From the NCBI RefSeq assembly GCF_003337305.1, contig NZ_QPJO01000002.1, forward strand, positions 310,001 through 374,000: a stretch of DNA of 64,000 nucleotides, read 5' to 3'. Below the pieces are notes generated by a model. That model was given only the letters and a program-made list of their open reading frames with translations, searched no databases and was not told where the DNA came from. Positions 1 through 6,967 of this stretch are shown here, in pieces (positions within the stretch are counted from its first letter, which is position 1; each line of letters starts with the position of its first letter). The DNA comes from Winogradskyella arenosi. Lineage in GTDB: Bacteria; Bacteroidota; Bacteroidia; Flavobacteriales; Flavobacteriaceae. The position numbers and the translations under genes are program-made.

Positions 1-1172
1 TAGGCTTTATGCGGTGTTAAATTACTAAGACTATTTTTAGACATTTTTTTTAAGGCGCTAATTAAAGGAGCTGCTTTATAAGTGTTTTTAGCATAATCAT
101 CTGCTTGGTATTCAAAAACTCTAGAGGTATAATTCATAATAAGTCCGGTAAGTTCTGAAATAGGAGCGTATAACAATCCAAAAGCGATGAGCCCAACATG
201 AAAACTTGGTGTTTCTACACCAATAGCATGGGATAATAGTGGATTTGAAACAAATACGGAAAGGATAAAGAGTGTTAATCCTGTAAGTAGGATAGAGGTT
301 GTTAAGTTGAAAATGATATGTTTCTTTTTGTAGTGGCCCACTTCGTGTGCTAAAACCGCCACGATTTCTTCTTCGTCTAAATCGTTAACTAAAGTATCGT
401 AAAGTGTGACACGTTTTTCACTGCCAAATCCCGAAAAATAAGCATTGGCCTTGGTACTGCGTTTAGAGCCATCGATAATAAAAATTTTATCGAGATTAAA
501 ACCTACAGAGTTGGCATAGGCTGAAATCTTAGTCCGCAAATCGCCATCCTCCAAGGGCGTTTGCTTATTGAATAATGGGACAATAAGTTTGGAGTAAAAC
601 ATATTCATAAATACGGTAAAGATTGTAACAAGTCCCCAGGCATAGAGCCAAAATTGATGTCCTGTAATTTGGTAAAACCAAACGATAAGGGCTATAATTC
701 CACCACCAAGAAGCGCCATCATTAGTAATCCTTTTAGCTTATCCAGGACAAAGGTTTTTCTAGAAGTCTTATTAAATCCAAATTTTTCTTCAATAACAAA
801 GGTTTTGTAATAACTAAAAGGAGTGGTTATAATATCGCTCGCTATCATAATAATTCCGAAGAAAATTAAGGCGATAACAATAGGTTGGTCAGAAAAGCTT
901 CGGGCTATGTTATCGACATACTCAAAGCCATCTAAAAATAAAAAGCCTAAAGTGAGTACGAATGAAAAGAGCGAGGTCCCAATCCCGAATTTATAATTGA
1001 CAGTTTTATACGCTTGCGATTTTTTATATGCGGCTTCATCATATACATCGCTTAAGACTTCAGGAATAGGATCGTTGTAATGCTTCGCATTTATAGCATC
1101 GAGGACTTTGTCAATGATAAAATTGATAACGATAATAGTCAGGATGATATAGAAGAGCGTATTTGCTGTCAT
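1..1172 (-). CDS. M48 family metallopeptidase (Ste24/CAAX-protease-like), C-terminus cut by window edge
   Basis: About 390 residues are readable from ATG at 1172 down to base 1; the stop codon lies outside the window. The protein begins with a hydrophobic helix and has several further membrane segments. The zinc motif HEVGH lies at about residue 277 (near base 342). Downstream, a stretch FEYQADDYA matches the conserved E-x-x-A-D second motif of M48A proteases. Ste24-type enzymes are integral-membrane zinc endopeptidases; in bacteria the natural substrate is usually unknown. Length and order of segments fit the roughly 410-residue bacterial family, so only some 20 residues should be missing. 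Downstream context is not visible. Family assignment is firm; the substrate is not inferable. Confidence 0.9.
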   Translation of the reverse strand, partial: MTANTLFYIILTIIVINFIIDKVLDAINAKHYNDPIPEVLSDVYDEAAYKKSQAYKTVNYKFGIGTSLFSFVLTLGFLFLDGFEYVDNIARSFSDQPIVIALIFFGIIMIASDIITTPFSYYKTFVIEEKFGFNKTSRKTFVLDKLKGLLMMALLGGGIIALIVWFYQITGHQFWLYAWGLVTIFTVFMNMFYSKLIVPLFNKQTPLEDGDLRTKISAYANSVGFNLDKIFIIDGSKRSTKANAYFSGFGSEKRVTLYDTLVNDLDEEEIVAVLAHEVGHYKKKHIIFNLTTSILLTGLTLFILSVFVSNPLLSHAIGVETPSFHVGLIAFGLLYAPISELTGLIMNYTSRVFEYQADDYAKNTYKAAPLISALKKMSKNSLSNLTPHKA

Positions 1173-1195
1173 TATGATGTTTTATGTTTGTTTTT

Positions 1196-1305
1196 GTCAC
1201 TTCGAGTGAAATTTCTTTTTTTGGAAATTTTGTATCGAGAAGTTTCGTTGTAACGCGTATTCTCGATACCATTTTTTTCGTTCCTCGAAAATCACTCGAA
1301 CTGAC
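1196..1305. repeat. Imperfect inverted repeat between the M48 and TrmH genes
   Basis: Outer arms GTCACTTCGAGTGA (1196-1209) and TCACTCGAACTGAC (1292-1305) are inverted with one mismatch. Inner arms GTATCGAGAA (1232-1241) and TTCTCGATAC (1260-1269) are perfect. The whole forms a long cruciform or RNA hairpin of about 110 bases. It resembles a dispersed intergenic repeat type that I associate with flavobacterial genomes; only one copy is present in this window. Confidence 0.7.
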
Positions 1306-1314
1306 GACATTTAG

Positions 1315-2112
1315 TTATTTAAAATCGCGTTGTCGTTTAGCTTCAAAAATAAGAATCCCCGCTGCTACAGAAACATTCATGGAGTCAATAACGCCTTGCA
1401 TTGGGATGCTAATGTTTTGTGTAGCTGCGTCTCGCCATTCTTGGGTTAGGCCTGTCGCTTCTGTCCCTACAACAACAGCGGTTGGTAAGGTGTAATCTTG
1501 CGTATGGTAAGGTTTTGATTCTTGTAAAATGGCAGAATAGATATTGAAATTGTATCTTTTAAGAAAAGCAATTGCCTCCTCAGAACTGGCCATGGCAATT
1601 TCAGTCGTAAACACACAACCAACACTAGAGCGAATAATATTTGGATTGTATAAGTCAGACTTAGGATTAGCAATAATCACAGCATCTACATTTGCAGCAT
1701 CAGCCGTACGTAATAAAGCACCAATATTTCCAGGTTTTTCAGGAGCTTCAGCTACTAAAATTAATGGGTTTTTAGAGGTGAGTTTTAAATGGTCAAGCGT
1801 ATGCTTTTTGGTGTTTACAACGGCAATTACACCTTCGGTAGTATCTCTATGGGCTAATTTTTGAAATACCTCTTTTGAAATTTCAATAATCTCAACATCA
1901 TAACTACTCATAGCTTTGGCTTCGCTTTCAGAAAACAAATCTGGAAAAAACAATAAACTTTCAATGCTGTAACCGCCTTTAATTGCTAGCGATAATTCAC
2001 GTTTGCCTTCTATTAAAAACTGCCCAGATTTTTTTCGTTGCCGCGATTTTTCTTTGAGCAGAACAAGTTGTTTTATCAATGGATTTTGAACGCTAGATAT
2101 GGATTTAGCCAT
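1315..2112 (-). CDS. TrmH/SpoU-family RNA 2'-O-ribose methyltransferase
   Basis: 265 residues. An N-terminal substrate-binding region (residues about 1-100, with FLIEGKRELSLA as the typical opening) is followed by the SPOUT catalytic domain. The three SpoU motifs are visible: motif 1 as PGNIGALLRTADA (about 130-143), motif 2 as VVGTEATGL (about 215-223) and motif 3 as ISIPMQGVIDSMNVSVAAGI (about 235-254). Such enzymes methylate a ribose in rRNA or tRNA using S-adenosylmethionine, through a knotted dimer. This branch is usually annotated as a 23S rRNA methylase (RlmB-like or TsnR-like), but the exact nucleotide cannot be read from sequence. The gene is divergent from the T9SS protein gene at 2160, and both starts are served by closely spaced promoter boxes. 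Confidence 0.9.
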   Translation of the reverse strand: MAKSISSVQNPLIKQLVLLKEKSRQRKKSGQFLIEGKRELSLAIKGGYSIESLLFFPDLFSESEAKAMSSYDVEIIEISKEVFQKLAHRDTTEGVIAVVNTKKHTLDHLKLTSKNPLILVAEAPEKPGNIGALLRTADAANVDAVIIANPKSDLYNPNIIRSSVGCVFTTEIAMASSEEAIAFLKRYNFNIYSAILQESKPYHTQDYTLPTAVVVGTEATGLTQEWRDAATQNISIPMQGVIDSMNVSVAAGILIFEAKRQRDFK

Positions 2113-2129
2113 TATTATATTATTTAATC

Positions 2130-2137
2130 TATATTTG
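2130..2137 (+). promoter_or_regulatory. -7 box for the T9SS repeat protein gene
   Basis: TATATTTG, a full TAnnTTTG match, ends 22 bases before the ATG at 2160. The upstream TTG element is not obvious. The two divergent boxes are close enough that the promoters could compete. Confidence 0.4.
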
Positions 2138-2144
2138 AGATATA

Positions 2145-2152
2145 CAAATTTA
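2145..2152 (-). promoter_or_regulatory. -7 box for the TrmH gene
   Basis: Read on the minus strand this is TAAATTTG, matching the flavobacterial TAnnTTTG box and lying 33 bases before the ATG at 2112. No good TTG -33 element is visible at the expected distance. It sits 8 bases from an opposing box at 2130-2137. Confidence 0.4.
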
Positions 2153-2159
2153 ACCTATT

Positions 2160-4595
2160 ATGAAGCAAAAACTACTTTACCTTTTCCTATTCTTAACAAT
2201 CAACACAATTTCATTTGCTCAGGTGGCGAATCAACCGAGCGACTTAGTGGTTTGCGATGATGATAATGATGGGTTTTCTCAGTTCGATTTAACAATTTTA
2301 GATGCTCAAGTTTTAGATAGTCAAGACCCAACAGGTTTTGTTCTTTCTTATCATGTAACCTTAAGTGATGCTAATAATGGCATTAATGCACTTCCTATTC
2401 CATATGGCAATATTACGCCATGGTTACAAACTATTTATATAAGATTAGAAGATAGCGTGACGGGGAATTTTGATACAACGCTGGTTAATCTAATTATAAA
2501 TCCTTTTCCGCAAGCCATACAACCAACTTCATTAAATTTATGTGATGATATAGGAGAAGTACCAGGTGATGGAATCACTGTATTTGACTTAACTGTAAAA
2601 GATGCTGAAATTACAGGTGGTAATGCGGACTGGTCAGTAGATTATTATGAAACTAATGCAGATGCACAAGCACAAACGAATGCTATTGCTAACCCAACGG
2701 TATATACTAATAACTCAGTAAATGGATCGCCAGCTAATCCACAAACATTATTTGTTGTAGTGACTGATACTAATACGGGGTGCATAAATTTTACCACATT
2801 AACCATACGTGTTTTCCCAAATCCATCACCAACTCCAAGTGAGTTATTGCCAGATTTAGTAATGTGCGACGAAACCAATCCTGGAGATGGGATAGAAACA
2901 TTTGACCTCACGGAGAACGAAATATGGATTATAAATGGTGATGTAGGTCATACTGTGACCTATTATACAAGTGAGAACAATGCTTTATCTGGCTCAAATA
3001 GTATTTCGGATCCAACGCAATTTACCAATACAGTTTCTACTCAAACTATTTATGCAAGAATGGAAAGGAATACCACTGGCTGTTTTGCTGTTGTGGATTT
3101 TGATATTACTGTATATTCATTACCGGAAGTCGTTGCAATAAATGACTTTATTCTATGTGAATTATATACCGATGGATTTGCTAATTTTAATCTAGCACTA
3201 AAAGATGTAGAAGTATTAAATGGCCAAGATTCTTCACAGTTTGATGTAAATTATTATATGACCATTGCAGATGCAGAATCAGGTACAAATGCATTGCTAA
3301 GTCCATACACTAATCTTACTAACCCACAACAAATATTTGTAACGATTACTAATACTAGTACAGGTTGTTCAATAAGTACGCAAAGTTTTAATATTGAGGT
3401 AAACGAAGCAGCTCAGGCAAATTCAGATTTTGAAACCATTATCTACGAGCAATGTGATGATAATATGGAAACCGATGGTGACCCAACTAATGATAGTATT
3501 CAATTTGACTTAACGACACAAGATGCTCAGGTATTAGATGGGCAAAATCCTACGGATTATATAGTAACTTATTATGCCACTGAAATAGACGCTAATTTTG
3601 GTATTAATCCTTTACCTATCTTATATAGTAATGTTGTTAACCCACAAGTTATTTATGTAAGAGTAGATAATAACACTGAAAATGGATCAGGAATTGATTC
3701 TTCCTTATGCTATGCGACAACAGATGTTACTTTACAGGTTAATCCTTTACCATTTTTAAATATAGATGATAGTTATAGTTTTTGTATTGGCGAGTCTGTA
3801 ACTATAGATACGGGTTTAAATGCTTCAGATTATAGTTTTCAATGGGCAACTGATAATGGTCCTATACCAGGTGAAACGCAATCGTCTCTAACGGTATCAG
3901 AACCTGGTTTTTATTATATAACGGTTGTTGCTTTTTCTGGGTGTGGAACAGTTTCTACTATGATTAACGTAGAGGAAATGGTTTGTACAGACACAGACAG
4001 TGACGGTGTTATTGATGCCGATGAAGATATTAATGAAAACGGTAATCTAGAAGATGATGATACGGATGGGGATGACATTCCCAACTATTTAGATGACGAT
4101 GATGATGGAGACGGTGTAGATACTATTATTGAAATTAGTATTGAATTAGGTCGAAATGCAATACATCCATTTGTGGATACCGATGGTGACGACATTGAAA
4201 ACTATTTAGACGACGACGATGATGGCGATGGTATTCTTACTGTAGATGAAGATTATAATAATAACGGAGATCCAACCGATGATGATACCAATACGAATGG
4301 TATTCCAGATTATCTTGAAAATGATGTCGCTTTAGGCGTTGATGATTATAGTGTTGTAAATTTTAAACTTTTCCCTAATCCAGCAAAGAATACAGTCAGC
4401 ATTCAGCTCACAACTTCTAATTTAGAAACCGGAAAAATAAATATCATCGATATTCAAGGAAAGACAATTTTGAAAGACATAACACTCCTAGGGCAATCTT
4501 CAACATTAGACATTTCAAGCCTAGAAAGCGGCTTGTATTTTGTAAAGCTGACTATTAATAATGCGGCAACAATTGAAAAGTTGATAGTAAATTAA
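2160..4595 (+). CDS. Secreted T9SS type A sorting-domain protein with tandem repeats and Asp-rich Ca-binding-like region
   Basis: 811 residues with a signal peptide ending near residue 20 (FAQ). Five tandem modules of about 96-108 residues follow, each opening with a Cys and a D-G-x-x-x-F-D/N-L pattern; the leading Cys residues are at about 32, 128, 236, 333 and 432. A PKD/Ig-like module occupies about 545-605. Residues about 610-723 are very acidic, with repeated DxDxDGxxD stretches like thrombospondin type 3 or EF-like calcium loops. The last 75 residues carry FKLFPNPAKNTVSIQL and end LIVN, the typical type A C-terminal signal for export by the type IX secretion system. The protein is probably a large surface adhesin or matrix protein. 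Its ligand cannot be told. Confidence 0.88.
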   Translation: MKQKLLYLFLFLTINTISFAQVANQPSDLVVCDDDNDGFSQFDLTILDAQVLDSQDPTGFVLSYHVTLSDANNGINALPIPYGNITPWLQTIYIRLEDSVTGNFDTTLVNLIINPFPQAIQPTSLNLCDDIGEVPGDGITVFDLTVKDAEITGGNADWSVDYYETNADAQAQTNAIANPTVYTNNSVNGSPANPQTLFVVVTDTNTGCINFTTLTIRVFPNPSPTPSELLPDLVMCDETNPGDGIETFDLTENEIWIINGDVGHTVTYYTSENNALSGSNSISDPTQFTNTVSTQTIYARMERNTTGCFAVVDFDITVYSLPEVVAINDFILCELYTDGFANFNLALKDVEVLNGQDSSQFDVNYYMTIADAESGTNALLSPYTNLTNPQQIFVTITNTSTGCSISTQSFNIEVNEAAQANSDFETIIYEQCDDNMETDGDPTNDSIQFDLTTQDAQVLDGQNPTDYIVTYYATEIDANFGINPLPILYSNVVNPQVIYVRVDNNTENGSGIDSSLCYATTDVTLQVNPLPFLNIDDSYSFCIGESVTIDTGLNASDYSFQWATDNGPIPGETQSSLTVSEPGFYYITVVAFSGCGTVSTMINVEEMVCTDTDSDGVIDADEDINENGNLEDDDTDGDDIPNYLDDDDDGDGVDTIIEISIELGRNAIHPFVDTDGDDIENYLDDDDDGDGILTVDEDYNNNGDPTDDDTNTNGIPDYLENDVALGVDDYSVVNFKLFPNPAKNTVSIQLTTSNLETGKINIIDIQGKTILKDITLLGQSSTLDISSLESGLYFVKLTINNAATIEKLIVN

Positions 4596-4616
4596 ATGTA
4601 TTTCAAATTTTAAAAG

Positions 4617-4647
4617 AAAAGCTTCAGATTATTTCTAAAGCTTTTTT
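4617..4647 (+). terminator. Rho-independent terminator after the T9SS protein gene
   Basis: AAAAGCTT and AAGCTTTT arms flank a 14-base loop and are followed by a T run. The element starts 21 bases after the stop codon at 4595. Confidence 0.6.
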
Positions 4648-4697
4648 GTAATGTCTTTATGTAGCCTTCGTCCAAGACGCTAACTTAAAACCATATT

Positions 4698-5504
4698 ATG
4701 AAAAAAATAATTTACGTATTCCTTTTAGCTGTCGTTAGTGTAGCTTGTAAAAATGAAACAAAACCTGAAACAACAACTGTTGTAGAAGTTGAAGACTTCG
4801 CTACTGAAACAGTGATCACAAGTATTTATCCAGAATCGATTACTAAAGTGTTTAATGCGCACGGAAGTATTGACGCTTGGAATAAAATGCAAACCCTTTC
4901 TTTTTCTATTGAAAAACCTACAGGAAAAGAAGTGATCACAGAAAATCTTATCACAAGAGCAGAGCGTATAGAGACGCCAAGTTATACTCAAGGTTTTGAT
5001 GGTGAAACATTATGGGTTAATGAAAAAGATGGTAAAGAATTTAAAGGGAAGCCAAAATTTTATAAAGGTTTGATGTTTTATTTCTACGCCATGCCATTTG
5101 TTTTAGGTGATAATGGTATTCATTACAGCGAAACTGAGGCTTTAGAGTTTGAAGGAAAAACCTATCCAGGGATCTTAATTTCTTACGAAGCAGGAATTGG
5201 TGATTCGTCAAACGATCAATATAAGATTTTCTATGATGCAGAAACAGGACAGATGCAATGGTTGGCGTACACCGTTACGTTTGGAAAAGAAGAAGGTAGT
5301 CCAGATTTTCACTTTATAAGATATAACAATTGGCAAACGGTGAATGGTTTGTTGGTGCCTCAAAGTATTGATTGGTATAAATATGAAGATAATACGCCAA
5401 CCGAAAAACGAAATACCGTTGCTTTTACAGATGTTGTTATTTCTGAAAAAGCTCTAGAGTCTACATTATTTACACAGCCTGAAGGTGCAAGAGTGATAGA
5501 GTAA
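4698..5504 (+). CDS. Lipoprotein of the DUF6503-like family
   Basis: 268 residues. The start ATG at 4698 opens a lipoprotein signal, MKKIIYVFLLAVVSVAC, with the lipidated Cys at residue 17. The mature part begins with a Glu/Thr-rich linker and then a domain opening VFNAHGSIDAWNKMQ, which I recognise as typical of a flavobacterial family I believe is DUF6503. Many Trp/Tyr residues and alternating strands suggest a beta-rich fold in the periplasm or outer membrane, like LolA/LppX-type lipoprotein carriers, but that resemblance is only an impression. It stands alone, with terminators on either side. Function unknown. Confidence 0.75.
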   Translation: MKKIIYVFLLAVVSVACKNETKPETTTVVEVEDFATETVITSIYPESITKVFNAHGSIDAWNKMQTLSFSIEKPTGKEVITENLITRAERIETPSYTQGFDGETLWVNEKDGKEFKGKPKFYKGLMFYFYAMPFVLGDNGIHYSETEALEFEGKTYPGILISYEAGIGDSSNDQYKIFYDAETGQMQWLAYTVTFGKEEGSPDFHFIRYNNWQTVNGLLVPQSIDWYKYEDNTPTEKRNTVAFTDVVISEKALESTLFTQPEGARVIE

Positions 5505-5553
5505 TCGATATAAATTACAGATGAGGTTCTTTACTTCATTCTGAATGACATAA

Positions 5554-5584
5554 AAAAAGCGAGCCATTTGGCTCGCTTTTTTTA
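5554..5584 (+). terminator. Rho-independent terminator after the DUF6503-like gene
   Basis: Arms AAAAGCGAGCC and GGCTCGCTTTT enclose a short ATTT loop with A and T runs on both sides, so it could also work on the minus strand for the amidohydrolase operon ending at 5643. Confidence 0.85.
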
Positions 5585-5613
5585 TTTAGGTTTCATATCA
5601 ATCTCTATAGATG

Positions 5614-5629
5614 GTCCCCTCGAGGGGAC
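5614..5629. repeat. 16-bp perfect palindrome
   Basis: GTCCCCTCGAGGGGAC reads identically on both strands and lies 14 bases past the end of the amidohydrolase operon. GC-rich in an AT-rich gap. It may be the core of a small dispersed repeat. Confidence 0.5.
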
Positions 5630-5642
5630 TCTAGGGGTGTAA

Positions 5643-6953
5643 TTAATCGGCTTGGTTAAGTTTCTTAGAGTAACGTCTCCAAAGTTCTGTTTGATGAGTT
5701 TCTAAACTTAAGCGTCTTCCGTCAATAAAGGCATGTGTTAAGATATTAGTTCGCATATCTAAGGCATCTCCTTCACTAATAAAAAGGGTTGCACTTTTGC
5801 CAACTTCAAGACTTCCGTAAGCCTTGTCAATACCTAATATTTTAGCCGGATTTAATGTTATAAGCTGTAAGGCTTGCGCTTTCGTTAAGCCATGAGCAAC
5901 TGTTGTACCCGCATAAAATGGAAGGTTACGAGAATTCATACGTTCCATTTGTCCACTTGGTTCTAAGGCTACTAAAACACCGGCGTCTACAAGTTGTTTC
6001 GCCAATTTATATGATTGGTCGTAATCATCATCTTCTAGTTCGGGTCTTGAGTGGATGCGTCTTAAGAATACAGAAACATCATTCTGTTTTAAAAAGTTTG
6101 CCACTTTTCCAGCTTCATAACCGCCTACAATCGTGAGTTTTTCAACCTCTTGTGCTTTGGCGAAATTTACAGCATCAGTAATTCCTTTTTCATTATCGGC
6201 ATTAATATAAAGGTGTTTAGATCCGTCAAATAATCCTGCTAAGGCTTCAAAAGGTAAGTGTAGTTCTTTGGAATCTCCGTTGTTGTAACTTTTAGATTCG
6301 TTAAAATAATTCGAGAGTTCTTTCACTTGTTTGTTGTACTCTTTATTCGGTTTTAAACCCGGGTCTTCACCCAACCACCAGCGGCCACGTCTAAAACTAC
6401 TTGGCCAGTTTACATGAATACCATCATCCATTTTTATCACGGCATCCTCCCAATTCCAAGCGTCGTATTGTACCACCGATGAGGTTCCTGAAATACGTCC
6501 TCCACGTGGAACGACTTGTCCAAGGAGCACTCCATTAGGGCGCATAGATTCAATGACTTTAGATTCTGTATTATAAGCAATAATACTTCTAATATGAGGG
6601 TTGTAAGTCCCTAATTCAGACAGGTCGTCAGAGGCCTTTACGGCATCAACTTCTACCAAGCCTAATGTACCATTGGCTACAATAAAACCAGGATATACAT
6701 GTTTGCCTTTGGCCTCTATGATGTCTATAGCTTGTTTGGTAAGTGGTGTTGAGGCTTCGGGTCCGATTGTGGTAATCTTGCCATTGCTCACAACGATGAC
6801 ACTGTTTTCTATGATGTTTCCATTTCCTATATGAGCTGTAGCGCCTACAATAGCAAAATCTTTGGTTTGCTTCGGTGCGGGTGTTTGTTGTGCAAAACCT
6901 AAAGTGATACACAGCAAAAACAGAAGCAGGTTGATGTTATATTTATTTTTCAT
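5643..6953 (-). CDS. Secreted amidohydrolase-family protein lacking the HxH metal motif
   Basis: 436 residues with a signal peptide ending at FAQQ (about residue 22). The composite amidohydrolase fold is recognisable: the N-terminal beta-sandwich (AIVGATAHIGNGNIIENSVIVV...), a KATVYPGFI-like entry into the barrel, and the C-terminal motif LNPAKILGIDKAYGSLEVGKSATL. In active imidazolonepropionase/dipeptidase-type members, PGFID is followed by an HxH pair; here the equivalent is PGFIVANGTLGLVE, with no histidines. The protein may therefore be non-catalytic or use another site. It lies 14 bases downstream of a larger paralogue and is surely co-transcribed with it. The two products may form one periplasmic complex. 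Confidence 0.85.
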   Translation of the reverse strand: MKNKYNINLLLFLLCITLGFAQQTPAPKQTKDFAIVGATAHIGNGNIIENSVIVVSNGKITTIGPEASTPLTKQAIDIIEAKGKHVYPGFIVANGTLGLVEVDAVKASDDLSELGTYNPHIRSIIAYNTESKVIESMRPNGVLLGQVVPRGGRISGTSSVVQYDAWNWEDAVIKMDDGIHVNWPSSFRRGRWWLGEDPGLKPNKEYNKQVKELSNYFNESKSYNNGDSKELHLPFEALAGLFDGSKHLYINADNEKGITDAVNFAKAQEVEKLTIVGGYEAGKVANFLKQNDVSVFLRRIHSRPELEDDDYDQSYKLAKQLVDAGVLVALEPSGQMERMNSRNLPFYAGTTVAHGLTKAQALQLITLNPAKILGIDKAYGSLEVGKSATLFISEGDALDMRTNILTHAFIDGRRLSLETHQTELWRRYSKKLNQAD

Positions 6954-6967
6954 GTTATTTCGTTTTT

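Noticed and set aside
1544-1864. Plus-strand frame opposite the TrmH-like gene
   Set aside because: The minus-strand gene carries all three SpoU motifs here; the opposite frame is a by-product.
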